A stretch of 64,000 nucleotides of DNA from Granulicella sp. S190. GTDB taxonomy: Bacteria > Acidobacteriota > Terriglobia > Terriglobales > Acidobacteriaceae. The notes under the pieces were generated by a model. It worked only from the letters and a program-made list of their open reading frames with translations. It made no database searches and was not told where the DNA came from. Positions 1-8,717 of this stretch are shown piece by piece. How positions within the stretch are numbered: the stretch's first letter is position 1; each line of letters begins with the position of its first letter. The DNA lies in contig NZ_LMUD01000002.1 in the NCBI RefSeq assembly GCF_009766095.1, forward strand, positions 241,626-305,625, written 5' to 3'. Made by a program: the position numbers and the translations under genes.

Positions 1-2091
1 GGGCCGGTTGCCGACGAGGGGAGAGAGGGCGCCGATGGCGATGCCCGGAAGGTCGGGGTTGAAGGCGGGCGTGACATTGTCGGAGGTGAAGGACTGCTCG
101 ACGAGAGAGGCGAGATAGGTGTAGCCGCCGCGAAGGAAGAGGTGGGCGAAGGGCCGGTACTGAAGCTCGGTTTCGAGACCCTGGGTGCGGTAGGCAAGAG
201 AGTTCAGCGAGGCGTCGGGTAGTTGCAGGGCGAGCGCGGTGGGGAGGTTGAAGTACTGCTCGAGGCCGTTGGGGGCGAGACGCTCGAGCTGGTGACTGAA
301 CTGGTTGTGAAAGTAGCCGGCTTTGAGGATGAGCTTCTGGTTGAGGATGTTCTGGTCGACGGCGACGTCGAAGGTGCGGGAGCGCTCGGCGGTGACGGGG
401 CGAATGTTGAAGGTGGAGATGGCAGACTGGTTGCCGGTCTGATCGAGCAGGGTGGTGAGGCTGGTGAACTGATCTTCGAGGGTTGGCTCCTGGACGCCGG
501 TGGCGATGTTGGCGCGGAGGCTGGTGCCACGGAAGATGCGATGGCCGGGACGAACGGGGACGTAGGTGAGGCCGAGACGCGGGGTTCCGGCAGTGCCGTA
601 GAGATGGTTGCGTTCGATGGCACCGCCGAAGGAGTAAAAGACGCGATGATGGAGGTCGCCCTGGAGCTGGAGCGTGTAGAGGAAGTTGGTGCGGCTGGCC
701 TGTTGGTTGAAGCCGGTAGTGGGATTGTAGAGGCGGCCGCGCTCGTCTTCGTAGTGGAAGCTGAAGAGGAGGCCGATGCGATAGGGGAGGGTGTAGTCGG
801 TCTGGTAGTAGAACTCGTCGCGGTTGTGGACGTTGTCGAGGGTTGGTGAGATAAAGGCAGCCTGGCCGGTGGCGGTGTAGCCGTTGGCTCCGCGGAGGGT
901 AACAAGGTCGCCGTAGGCGATGGTGGGTACGGCGATGCCGTTGATGATGACGGTGGACTGGTCAAACTGCTGCTCCTGTTCGCGCTTGCGGGCGATACCG
1001 TAGCGGGCGAGGTTGTGCCAGTTCCCTGCCAGAACGTTTTCAACGGTGATGCCGGAGTAGAGATCCTGATCGGATTGTTTGCCTGAGGCGGAGATGCCGT
1101 AGATGTCATGCGCCTGAGGAAGCCCGGTGGCGGAGTCGGTGTTGCGGAGGGTGAAGCGGACGGTGGTATTAGTGAAGGGGCTATAGCCAATGTTCGCCAC
1201 GCTGGTGGTGGTGTGGTACTCGTCGAGTGGGAGAGCGTTGGAGGTGTTGAAGCGACTGAAGGCGGCCTGATAGTCGAATTTTTTGAGTGTGCCGGAGAGG
1301 ATGGCCTCGTTGCGATAGGTGTGGATATTTCCTGCGTCGCCGGTGTAATTAAGGGTGGGCCGAAGAAAGTTACTGCGAGCGGTGGAGAGGTTGACGATGG
1401 AGGCTTCGGCTCCGGTGCCGTAGAGGGCGCTGTTAGCTCCGCGATAGATCTCCAGGCCGTTGAGCGCGGTCGTGGAGATGGGGCTGAAGTCGAAGTTCCC
1501 GCCGATGTCGGTGGCGGGGATGCCGTCGATGAGGATCTTGTTGGTTTCGGGGCCGCTGCCACGAACATAAAGTGAAATGGGGCCGCCATACTGGCCGGTT
1601 TGCAGAACGTTTGTGCCTGGGGATTGGCGGAGGTCGTTGACGAGGTTGATCTGGGTTTCGAGAGACTGCTCGGGGATGAGAGTGATAGCGGCGGGGAGTT
1701 GCTCGAGGGGAGTGGCTCTGCCGGTTGCGGTGACTGCGAGTTGCGGGGTGACGGTGGAGTACTCCATGACGATGTTGCGCGTGACGACAGCGACACGGCC
1801 GCCGTAGAAGGTCTCGCCAATGCTTGGAGTGAAGGGTGAGGCAGAGGTGAGAAGGACAAAGCGGCCTGCGACGGAGCTGCGCAGCTCGAAGGTGCCGTCC
1901 ATGAGGGAGAAGGTGAAGGCGGCGACGGTACGGCCCTGGATGAGCTGAATACGAGCGTTGCCGAGTGGAACGCCAAGTGGAGTGGTGACCTTGCCTCGGA
2001 CCACCACGGCTCTGGCGGGAAGACTGAGGAAGAGCGGGGCGGCGAGGGCGAGGAGGAGGCTGATCGCGCTGCGGGGCGCCGGGGTGTGCAT
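1..2091 (-). CDS. TonB-dependent receptor with N-terminal carboxypeptidase-regulatory-like domain (C-terminus beyond window)
   Basis: The reading frame from the ATG at 2091 stays open for 697 codons to the window edge. The start MHTPAPRSAISLLLALAAPL is a Sec signal peptide. A short beta-sandwich of the carboxypeptidase-regulatory type follows (about residues 31-95: VVRGKVTTPLGVPLGNARI). Next is a plug domain with the typical phrases TATGRATPLEQLPAAITLIP and SGPETNKILIDGIPATDIGG, then beta-barrel sequence rich in alternating aromatics. The family imports ligands across the outer membrane using TonB energy; it is closer to the BtuB/siderophore type than to the Oar-like receptors later in this window. 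It starts 17 bases after the end of the upstream oxidoreductase gene and may be cotranscribed with it. The ligand cannot be told. Confidence 0.88.
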   Translation of the reverse strand, partial: MHTPAPRSAISLLLALAAPLFLSLPARAVVVRGKVTTPLGVPLGNARIQLIQGRTVAAFTFSLMDGTFELRSSVAGRFVLLTSASPFTPSIGETFYGGRVAVVTRNIVMEYSTVTPQLAVTATGRATPLEQLPAAITLIPEQSLETQINLVNDLRQSPGTNVLQTGQYGGPISLYVRGSGPETNKILIDGIPATDIGGNFDFSPISTTALNGLEIYRGANSALYGTGAEASIVNLSTARSNFLRPTLNYTGDAGNIHTYRNEAILSGTLKKFDYQAAFSRFNTSNALPLDEYHTTTSVANIGYSPFTNTTVRFTLRNTDSATGLPQAHDIYGISASGKQSDQDLYSGITVENVLAGNWHNLARYGIARKREQEQQFDQSTVIINGIAVPTIAYGDLVTLRGANGYTATGQAAFISPTLDNVHNRDEFYYQTDYTLPYRIGLLFSFHYEDERGRLYNPTTGFNQQASRTNFLYTLQLQGDLHHRVFYSFGGAIERNHLYGTAGTPRLGLTYVPVRPGHRIFRGTSLRANIATGVQEPTLEDQFTSLTTLLDQTGNQSAISTFNIRPVTAERSRTFDVAVDQNILNQKLILKAGYFHNQFSHQLERLAPNGLEQYFNLPTALALQLPDASLNSLAYRTQGLETELQYRPFAHLFLRGGYTYLASLVEQSFTSDNVTPAFNPDLPGIAIGALSPLVGNRP

Positions 2092-2107
2092 GCTTCGATT
2101 GTAAGTG

Positions 2108-3076
2108 CTACGGGATGAGGAGAAGCTTGCCGGTGGTTCGGCGGGATTCGAGGTCGCGGTGGGCTTGTGCCGCGTCGGCTAGTGGGTAGACGTACTCGAT
2201 GCGGAGTTTGAGAGTGCCGTTCGCTATTGCGTCGAAGACTTGTTTGGCGCGATGTTCGAGGTCTGCGCGGGTGGCGATGTAGTCCTTGAGGGTAGGACGG
2301 GTGATGAAGAGCGAGCCCATAGTGGAGAGGCGGATGAGGTCGAAGGGTGGGACGGCTCCACTGGCTCCGCCGAAGAGAACCATGAGGCCACGAGGGCGCA
2401 GGCACTGGAGAGATTGCTCGAAGGTGGATTTTCCTACGGAGTCGTAGACGACGGGAAGGCCTTTGTTGCCGGTCAAGGATTTTACCTTCGCGGCGAAGTC
2501 CTCCTGGGTGTAGAAGATGATCTCGTCGGCACCGGCTGCGCGGGCGAGGGTGGCTTTTTCTTCGGTGGAGACGGTGGTGAAGACGCGGGCGCCGAGAGCT
2601 TTCGCCATCTGGATGAAGAGGAGGCCGGTGCCACCCGCGCCTGCGTGGATGAGAACCTCATCGCCCGGCTGAACGGGATAGGTGGAGTGGAGGAGATAGT
2701 GTGCGGTCATGCCCTGGAGGATGGCAGCTGCGGCCTGTTGAGTGGTGACGCCTTCGGGAATAGCTACGAGGCGGGCAGCGGGAGCTACGGCGAACTGGGC
2801 GTAAGTGCCAGGGATCAGGCACCAGGCTACGCGGTCGCCGGGTTTGAAGGTGGTGACGTCGGAAGCGACGGAGACAATGGTGCCGGCGGCTTCCTGGCCT
2901 AGCGTGTAGGGGAGTTTGGCGGGGTAGCGGCCTTCGCGGAAGTAGGTATCGATAAAGTTGATGCCGGAGGCTTCGATGCGGATGAGGGCTTCGCCGGTGC
3001 CGGGGGTTGGCGTGGGGAGATCGGTAAGGGTGAGGACGTCGGCACTGCCGGTGGTGAGGATTTGAATAGCCTGCAT
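2108..3076 (-). CDS. NAD(P)H:quinone oxidoreductase, medium-chain dehydrogenase/reductase family
   Basis: About 322 residues with the full zinc-free QOR layout. There is an N-terminal GroES-like domain (PGTGEALIRIEASGINFID, then YPAKLPYTLGQEAAGTIVS). A Rossmann domain carries the nucleotide motif HAGAGGTGLLFIQMAKALGA, and the C-terminal end DLESRRTTGKLLLIP is typical. The family reduces quinones or enones with NADPH in the cytosol and detoxifies electrophiles. I chose the ATG at 3076 (MQAIQILTTG) because family members begin there; the frame is open to 3163 but the extra residues look unrelated. No clear ribosome site is visible. It lies just upstream of the receptor gene on the same strand and diverges from the ATP-grasp gene at 3261. 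Confidence 0.88.
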   Translation of the reverse strand: MQAIQILTTGSADVLTLTDLPTPTPGTGEALIRIEASGINFIDTYFREGRYPAKLPYTLGQEAAGTIVSVASDVTTFKPGDRVAWCLIPGTYAQFAVAPAARLVAIPEGVTTQQAAAAILQGMTAHYLLHSTYPVQPGDEVLIHAGAGGTGLLFIQMAKALGARVFTTVSTEEKATLARAAGADEIIFYTQEDFAAKVKSLTGNKGLPVVYDSVGKSTFEQSLQCLRPRGLMVLFGGASGAVPPFDLIRLSTMGSLFITRPTLKDYIATRADLEHRAKQVFDAIANGTLKLRIEYVYPLADAAQAHRDLESRRTTGKLLLIP

Positions 3077-3260
3077 GGCGTCAGAGTACAACATGACCGG
3101 CGGACCTTGATTCGGCTGGAAGACCTCTCCGCGATTCTGAAGCGTGTTGTTTCGAATTCTCATCTAAAATTGAGATATTAGATTCGAGACGATGCCGTGG
3201 GTGCTCGTCGGGGCGTTGTAACCGAGTGTTGATTTTAGAGTCGAACCCTTAGAAGAGGAT

Positions 3261-4292
3261 GTGAAGAAGATTATGTCTAGCCATCAGACTTTGCCACTTG
3301 CGATTTATTATGAACAGCCGAACTGGTTCAAGCCTTTGTTTGCAGAGCTGGATCGCCGCGGTGCGAACTACGTGAAGTTGAACGCGGTGGAGCATAGCTA
3401 TGGGCCAGAGGATCGTTCGGAAGAGAAGTATGCGCTGGTATTGAACAAGATGAGCCCTTCGGCGTGGAATCGGGGTCATGGGGATCAGATCTTTTACACG
3501 CTTGGCTTTCTTGAGCATCTGGAGAGCCGCGGGGTTCGCGTGGTGAACGGCGTGAAGGCTTATCGGAGTGAACTGTCGAAGGCCGGGCAGCTTTCGATGC
3601 TGGATGCGCTGGGGTTGGGATATCCCAAGACACGTGTGATTCACAGGGCTTCGCAGGCAAGCGATGCGGCGGAGGGTTTGCGCTTCCCTGTTGTGGTGAA
3701 GCCGAATATTGGCGGCAGCGGCAGCGGTGTGGTGAAGTTTCATACGAAGGAGCACCTTGCGGAGGCTTCGGCTATGGAGAATGGCCTGACGCTCGGGATG
3801 GATTCGACCGGGCTGGTGCAGGAGTTTGTGCCGGCGCGCGGATCGTACATTGTTCGCGTTGAGGTGTTGAACGGCAGGTATTTGTACGCGATCAAGATAC
3901 ATATTACGGGTGAGACGTTTGATCTTTGCCCGGCGGATATCTGTAAGACACCGCTGGGGGTGGAGCTGGATCGTGCTGCCTGCCCGATCGACGCGCCAAA
4001 GAATGGTTTGACGGTGGAGTCATTTGATACTCCGCCTGAGGTGATTGAAGAGGTGGAGCGGCTGATGGCCGCAGCGGGGATCGAGCTGGGCGGTGTGGAG
4101 TTTATGGTGGACGATCGCGATGGCGTGAGGATGTACTACGACATCAATGCGCTGTCGAACTTTGTGGCGGATGGTCAGAAGGTGGTGGGGTTCGATCCGT
4201 TTGTAAAGCTGGCGGACTGGCTGGAGGCTGAGGCGAAGGCTGTCAACGAGCGTCGCGGTGCGGTGCAGGAACTCGCAGAGGTTGGACGGTGA
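3261..4292 (+). CDS. ATP-grasp family ligase (RimK/glutathione-synthetase-like)
   Basis: 343 residues. The central part reads as an ATP-grasp fold: LRFPVVVKPNIGGSGSGVVK is the nucleotide-binding lysine plus glycine loop, LVQEFVPARGSYIVRVEVLN is the linker and strand, and GGVEFMVDDRDGVRMYYDIN carries the acidic Mg-binding residues with a terminal Asn. The fold activates a carboxylate as acyl phosphate and joins it to an amine or thiol. The N-terminal 100 residues match no substrate domain I know. Its stop overlaps the GTG start of the LLM monooxygenase gene by 4 bases, so the two are translationally coupled and probably act in one pathway, perhaps making or modifying a peptide-like small molecule. 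The substrate is unknown. Confidence 0.8.
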   Translation: MKKIMSSHQTLPLAIYYEQPNWFKPLFAELDRRGANYVKLNAVEHSYGPEDRSEEKYALVLNKMSPSAWNRGHGDQIFYTLGFLEHLESRGVRVVNGVKAYRSELSKAGQLSMLDALGLGYPKTRVIHRASQASDAAEGLRFPVVVKPNIGGSGSGVVKFHTKEHLAEASAMENGLTLGMDSTGLVQEFVPARGSYIVRVEVLNGRYLYAIKIHITGETFDLCPADICKTPLGVELDRAACPIDAPKNGLTVESFDTPPEVIEEVERLMAAAGIELGGVEFMVDDRDGVRMYYDINALSNFVADGQKVVGFDPFVKLADWLEAEAKAVNERRGAVQELAEVGR

Positions 4293-5350
4293 GCGCGACG
4301 GCAAAGGCGGGGATGCGATACGGGTTCTGGCTGCCCGTTTTTGGGGGATGGCTGCGCAATGTTGATGACGAGAAGATGGCGGCGAGCTGGGAGTATGTGC
4401 GCGACCTGGCGAAGAGAGCCGAGACGATTGGCTATGACCTTACGCTGATCGCCGAGCTGAACCTGAACGACATCAAGGGCGTGGATGCTCCTTCTCTGGA
4501 TGCGTGGTCGACGACGGCTGCGCTGGCTGCGGTGACGGAGAGGCTGGAGCTGATGGTGGCTGTGCGGCCTACGTTTCATAATCCGGCGCTGCTGGCGAAG
4601 CAGGCTGCTTCGATCGATCAGATGTCGCATGGGCGGTTGACGCTGAATGTGGTTTCGAGCTGGTGGAAGGATGAGGCAACGAAGTACGGAGTTCACTTCG
4701 ATGAGCATGACGACCGCTATGCGAGGACGTCGGAGTGGCTCGATGTAGTGGATGGATGCTGGAAGACGCAGGGGTTTTCTTATAAAGGCAGCTACTACGA
4801 CGTGCGGGAGAATGTGCTTTCGCCGAAGCCGGTGAGCAAGCCCCGGCCTACGCTTTATGCGGGTGGTGAGTCGGAGACAGCGAAGAATCTGATTGCCGCG
4901 AAGTGCGACGCGTACCTGATGCATGGCGATGCGCCCGAGGCAGTGGGTAAGAAGATTGCCGATATGCGGGAGCGGCGCGAGAGGCTCGGGCTTGGGCCGA
5001 TGACCTTCGGCGTGGCTGGGTATGCGGTAGTACGGGACTCCGAGGCCGAGGCGCTGCGCGAGGTGGAACGGATTACGGATGTGAAGCAGTCGGCGCGTGG
5101 TTATGCGAACTATGAGCAGTGGGTGACGGGCTCGAATCTGCAGACGGAGATCTCGCTGAAAGACTACTCGGTGTCGAATCGCGGGTTGCGGTGCGGCTTT
5201 GTGGGGACGCCGGAGCAAGTCTCGGAGCGGATGGAGGAGTTTTCCGCTGTGGGGGTGGATCTGGTGCTGCTGCAGTCGAGTCCGCAGGCTGAAGAGATGG
5301 AGCGGTTTGGAGCTCAGGTGATTCGCAGCAAGACTGTCGCCGCGGTTTAG
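4289..5350 (+). CDS. LLM-class flavin-dependent monooxygenase (SsuD/SfnG-like)
   Basis: 353 residues with a bacterial-luciferase-like TIM barrel. Typical phrases are MRYGFWLPVFGGWLRN at the start, AEAIGYD-type helix text (RAETIGYDLTLIAEL), TERLELMVAVRPTFHNPALLA, SIDQMSHGRLTLNVVSSWW and PRPTLYAGGESETAKNL. This is the alkanesulfonate/dimethylsulfone monooxygenase branch, which uses FMNH2 from a separate reductase to oxidise carbon next to sulfur or nitrogen. No flavin reductase gene is nearby. The start is GTG inside the stop of the ATP-grasp gene, with GAGG about 10 bases upstream. The coupling suggests an oxidation-plus-ligation pathway rather than general sulfonate use, since no sulfonate transporter genes are seen. 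Confidence 0.85.
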   Translation: MSATAKAGMRYGFWLPVFGGWLRNVDDEKMAASWEYVRDLAKRAETIGYDLTLIAELNLNDIKGVDAPSLDAWSTTAALAAVTERLELMVAVRPTFHNPALLAKQAASIDQMSHGRLTLNVVSSWWKDEATKYGVHFDEHDDRYARTSEWLDVVDGCWKTQGFSYKGSYYDVRENVLSPKPVSKPRPTLYAGGESETAKNLIAAKCDAYLMHGDAPEAVGKKIADMRERRERLGLGPMTFGVAGYAVVRDSEAEALREVERITDVKQSARGYANYEQWVTGSNLQTEISLKDYSVSNRGLRCGFVGTPEQVSERMEEFSAVGVDLVLLQSSPQAEEMERFGAQVIRSKTVAAV

Positions 5351-5367
5351 TTTTTCTTCTTTGAAAG

Positions 5368-5389
5368 GCATCCGTCTTGCGGCGGATGC
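5368..5389 (+). terminator. hairpin after the LLM gene
   Basis: GCATCCGTC / GGCGGATGC form a 9-base-pair stem (one G-T pair) with a TTGC loop, 17 bases after the stop and followed by a short CTTTG stretch. The position suits a transcription terminator, but the T run is weak. Confidence 0.5.
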
Positions 5390-5478
5390 TCTTTGCCTTG
5401 TGAGGGGTGTACCACTCAGGTTAATGCAGTGAGGACGAGAAGCGTTGGCGACGTCTTCTGGGAGAGTTATTCTTTGCC

Positions 5479-6336
5479 ATGCTGCTTCGCTCCCTCCTGC
5501 TGACCTTCGTCTTTGTCTGCGGTCTTTTTGCGCAGGACAATCCTAAATGGACGACGAATCATGAGCCGTTTCGTGTGATCGGCAATGTGTACTACGTAGG
5601 CAGCAAAGATCTGGCATCCTATTTGATTACTACCCCGCAGGGACACATTTTAATCAACAGTAATCTTCCGAGCAGCGTTCCACAGATAAGGAAAAACATT
5701 GAGGCGCTTGGATTCAGATTCGGCGATGTAAAGATCTTGCTGATCAGCCATGCTCACCTTGACCATTGCTCCGGGAGCAAGCTGCTGAAGCAGCTGACCG
5801 GCGCAAAGTACATGGTGATGGATCGGGACGTGCCGGTGGTGGAGTCGGGCGGCAAGACCGACTTTCAATATGGAAGATCGTCGAAGAACTGGTATCCAGC
5901 CGTGAAGGTCGATCGGGTGTTACACGATGGAGATGAGGTGCGGCTGGGAGGTGTGGTGCTGGTTGCGCACCTAACGGCCGGTCATACGAAGGGCTGTACG
6001 ACCTGGACGATGAAGGTGCAGGATGCCGGGAAGGTTTATAACGTGGTGATCGTTGGCGGTCCCAATGTTAATCCGGGATACAAACTGGAGAAGAGCGTGG
6101 TTTACCCAACGATGGCACGCGACTTTGAGACGACTTTTCGCACGCTGAACTCGTTGCCGTGCGATGTATTTCTCGGAGCGCACGGCGGCTTCTTTGACAT
6201 GGATGAAAAATTCGGGAGACTGAAGGCTGGGGATCGGAGTGCCTTTCTCGATCCTGAGGGATACAAGGCCTACGTTTTGGATCGGCAGAAGGCGTTTCGG
6301 ATGGAGCTGGCGAGGCAACAGAAGAGCCGGTCGTGA
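5479..6336 (+). CDS. subclass B3-type metallo-beta-lactamase fold protein, secreted
   Basis: 285 residues with a signal peptide ending near FVCGLFAQD. The zinc ligands of the fold are all present: H91-A-H93-L-D95-H96, H169 in TAGHTKGC and H235 in LGAHGGFFD. The layout (HxHxDH, third-ligand GHT, and GAHGGFF rather than the B1 cysteine) and the text TPQGHILINSNLPSSVPQIR match subclass B3 enzymes such as L1, THIN-B and FEZ-1. B3 enzymes open beta-lactam rings in the periplasm with two zinc ions. Environmental acidobacteria often carry B3 homologues whose real activity varies, so I call the fold and subclass rather than resistance. It follows the LLM gene by 128 bases on the same strand, with a terminator-like hairpin between. 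Confidence 0.85.
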   Translation: MLLRSLLLTFVFVCGLFAQDNPKWTTNHEPFRVIGNVYYVGSKDLASYLITTPQGHILINSNLPSSVPQIRKNIEALGFRFGDVKILLISHAHLDHCSGSKLLKQLTGAKYMVMDRDVPVVESGGKTDFQYGRSSKNWYPAVKVDRVLHDGDEVRLGGVVLVAHLTAGHTKGCTTWTMKVQDAGKVYNVVIVGGPNVNPGYKLEKSVVYPTMARDFETTFRTLNSLPCDVFLGAHGGFFDMDEKFGRLKAGDRSAFLDPEGYKAYVLDRQKAFRMELARQQKSRS

Positions 6337-6438
6337 AGCAGAGGGGAGCTCACCTCAAGAAGCATAGAATTGACTAGATGTCCGGCGTGATTACCTTCCA
6401 GGAACAATGACAGGACAGAGATTAGCTGAGGGCCAAGA

Positions 6439-7008
6439 GTGAAGGAGTGGATGCAATTTCGAGTCCCGAGCGGAGCATGGTGCGGGCTTAGCTTCGTACT
6501 CATTTCAATTGTGATTGCAGGTTGCCACTCAGCGCATAGGGGCAGCGAAGGCAATCTTCTGCTGGGTCTTACGAAGGTTGCTCCTTCCAACACTGATTCA
6601 AACAGACTTGCCGAGGACGGCTCCGCTGCGATCACTGCGGAGTGCGGAAGACAGTCTTTCGAAGATGCTCGTAAGGCGTTGATCATAAGCGAAACCGAGT
6701 TGGAAGAGGACGTCTTTACGATGAAGGGCCGCAGCGCTTCGTCGGCTCCTATCGGGTTTGGATTAGATGACGCGCTGAGGCTTGAGGAGCTGCTGCAAAA
6801 GAGGTTGCAAGGGGTAGCGCAGACAGATAAGCCCACGCAGTGTGTTCAGAAGTTTGAGATATACCTCGAGACGCTAACCGATCCGATGGTGGAGAGGGAC
6901 AGGCTTACGAAGCAGCAGGACAACTCTGCCTATAATGACGCTACGAAACAAGCGCAGGACGAGGTTAAGAAGGAGAAGGAGATAGAGGCGCTCGCACCGA
7001 AAAATTAG
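6439..7008 (+). CDS. hypothetical lipoprotein
   Basis: 189 residues. The N-terminus has a basic start, a hydrophobic run LSFVLISIVIAGC and a lipobox cysteine at residue 29, so the product should be a lipoprotein facing the periplasm. The C-terminal third is rich in charged residues (DATKQAQDEVKKEKEIEAL) and probably helical or coiled coil. I do not recognise the family. The start is GTG with GAGGG about 6 bases upstream; an ATG at 6451 also keeps the signal. It ends before a strong bidirectional hairpin. Confidence 0.6.
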   Translation: MKEWMQFRVPSGAWCGLSFVLISIVIAGCHSAHRGSEGNLLLGLTKVAPSNTDSNRLAEDGSAAITAECGRQSFEDARKALIISETELEEDVFTMKGRSASSAPIGFGLDDALRLEELLQKRLQGVAQTDKPTQCVQKFEIYLETLTDPMVERDRLTKQQDNSAYNDATKQAQDEVKKEKEIEALAPKN

Positions 7009-7141
7009 CCTCACGAATTTCTACCGATTCTGAGGCGCTATGGCAATTTGCCTCATGGTGTAGAAGCTGCAAACGCGATTCTCTTTGCGAATGACAGATA
7101 AAAAAAGCGAAAGCGACCTCTACGTCCATTGCGGCGTTGCT

Positions 7142-7189
7142 CTCAAAGAGATAGCCACTCTCAATTGCGAGGGTGGCTATCTCTTTGAG
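7142..7189. terminator. bidirectional hairpin between convergent genes
   Basis: A 21-base-pair stem (CTCAAAGAGATAGCCAC... paired with its reverse complement, one G-T pair) has a 6-base loop AATTGC. It sits between the lipoprotein gene and the convergent glycosyltransferase gene, where a shared terminator is expected. Confidence 0.75.
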
Positions 7190-7220
7190 GCTATTGTCTT
7201 CAACTCAATGGCTCACGGCT

Positions 7221-8195
7221 TTACTGAATAAGACTCTCTTCAGAGCGCAGACGCAGAATGCGATCTACGGCGTAGGGTGCGCGATGAGAGGCGGTATGGA
7301 AGTGCCGCACCTGAAGCTCGCCCAGAAGTCCTATCCCCATCATCTGGATTCCGGCAAGGATGAGAACGCCGGCAATGATAAAGAGCGGTCCGTGAAGGTC
7401 CAACACATGCTGGCCGGTAACAATTTTGAGGATGAGAAACCACGCGGACATGCCGAATCCTGCAACTACGCCGAACGCGCCGATGGTTCCGAAGAAGTGC
7501 AGTGGGCGGGTCATATAGCGGAGCAGGAAGCGGATGGTGAGCAGATCGAAGAAGACGCGGAAGGTGCGGGAGATGCCGTAGTGGCTGGTGCCGAACTCGC
7601 GCGCCGGATTGGAGATTGGGATCTCGCAGATGCTGGCACCGTACCAGGAGGCCAGAGCGGGGATGAAGCGGTGCATCTCGCCATAGAGCGGGATGTTCTG
7701 TATGACCTCTCGGCGATAGGCCTTGAAGGTGGTGCCGAAGTCATGAATATTGACTCCACTTAAAACGGCCATAAGCCAGTTGGCCGCGCGCGAAGGGATG
7801 CGGCGGAGAATGAAGTTGTCGCCGCGGTGAGAGCGCCAGCCGCTGACCACGTCATAACCTTCCTCAAGCTTTGCCAAAAAGCCTGGGATCTCTTCAGGGT
7901 CGTGTTGGAGATCGCCGTCCATGGCGAGGATGAAGTCGCCCTGCGCATGATCGAAGCCGGCGGCAAGGGCAGAGGTTTGTCCGAAGTTGCGTCGCAGTTT
8001 GATGACCAGGACGCGACTATCCACGGCTGCGATCTCTTCGAGCAACCGATAGGTGCGGTCACGCGAGCCGTCATCGACGAACACCAGTTCAAAGGTATCG
8101 TTGACGTGCTCCATTACCGCTTTGAGGCGGTCGTAGAGAGTAGTGACATTCTCCTCTTCGTTATGGAAGGGAACGACAATTGAATATTTTGGCAC
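7221..8195 (-). CDS. family 2 glycosyltransferase, polyprenyl-phosphate sugar synthase type, with C-terminal membrane anchor
   Basis: 324 residues. The GT-A domain shows the donor-binding motifs VVPFHNEEENV, FVDDGSRDRTY and AMDGDLQHDP, plus the GFDHAQGDFI phrase common to dolichyl/undecaprenyl-phosphate transferases (DPM1/ArnC/GtrB types). Two membrane segments follow, near residues 235-258 and 268-292, and the family loads a sugar onto a lipid carrier at the cytoplasmic membrane. The start is GTG (MPKYSIVV). The sugar is not predictable. No other lipid-A or O-antigen genes are near, so it appears to be a stand-alone gene. Confidence 0.88.
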   Translation of the reverse strand: MPKYSIVVPFHNEEENVTTLYDRLKAVMEHVNDTFELVFVDDGSRDRTYRLLEEIAAVDSRVLVIKLRRNFGQTSALAAGFDHAQGDFILAMDGDLQHDPEEIPGFLAKLEEGYDVVSGWRSHRGDNFILRRIPSRAANWLMAVLSGVNIHDFGTTFKAYRREVIQNIPLYGEMHRFIPALASWYGASICEIPISNPAREFGTSHYGISRTFRVFFDLLTIRFLLRYMTRPLHFFGTIGAFGVVAGFGMSAWFLILKIVTGQHVLDLHGPLFIIAGVLILAGIQMMGIGLLGELQVRHFHTASHRAPYAVDRILRLRSEESLIQ

Positions 8196-8314
8196 GATTC
8201 TATAATACTCCCGCTGTTCTTCAAGTTGGATGATGATCGAGGGTGAAAAGATCTGAATCTGGAGTTTTTTTGGTTCGGAAAGAGGCCCGCATCGCGATGA
8301 GGCAGCCCTAGAGG

Positions 8315-8650
8315 TTAGAATCGGAGATTTACGACGAAGTCCATGCTCTGAGGCTTGCCCTGAAAATAGCCCGGGAGGAACTCCGCCTGTTGTACCGCCA
8401 ATGTTGCCGCGTCGGCCAAAGTCGCATTTCCGAGTTCAACTTTTATATCGCCGACTTTGCCGTCCTCGAGAATATCGACGATCAGACGGACATGGCCATG
8501 TTCCCCATGACAGGCCTTCCCTGACCTGCAATCCGGAGCAAGGACGCTGATGAGCCTGGGCGGTACCATGAGAGGCCGACTTTGAGCGTGCAGAGTGATA
8601 CACACTGGTGCCGCGAGAAGAAGCGCGAAGAAGGCCCAGACTGTACGCAT
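8315..8650 (-). CDS. small secreted TonB C-terminal-like domain protein
   Basis: 111 residues. A signal peptide (FFALLLAAPVCITLHAQ) precedes a single domain with the TonB C-terminal pattern: HGHVRLIVDILEDGKVGDIK, VELGNATLADAATLAV, AEFLPGYFQGKPQSMDFVVN. There is no transmembrane anchor or proline-rich linker, so it is not a classical TonB. Such stand-alone domains are common in acidobacteria and their role is unknown. It has its own region with no close operon partner. Confidence 0.7.
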   Translation of the reverse strand: MRTVWAFFALLLAAPVCITLHAQSRPLMVPPRLISVLAPDCRSGKACHGEHGHVRLIVDILEDGKVGDIKVELGNATLADAATLAVQQAEFLPGYFQGKPQSMDFVVNLRF

Positions 8651-8717
8651 GGCCTCATAGTCTCATGAGTAAAGCGCACCGGAACCAGCATTTTTCGCTT
8701 GCCAAAGAGACTCTTCG

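Noticed and set aside
204-2405. 733-codon minus-strand open frame rich in Pro/Ser/Thr
   Set aside because: It is a shadow of the real receptor (1-2091) and oxidoreductase frames; its composition is low-complexity and matches no family.
4175-5371. 398-codon antisense open frame
   Set aside because: It is opposite the LLM monooxygenase and is rich in His/Arg/Leu with no recognisable domain.
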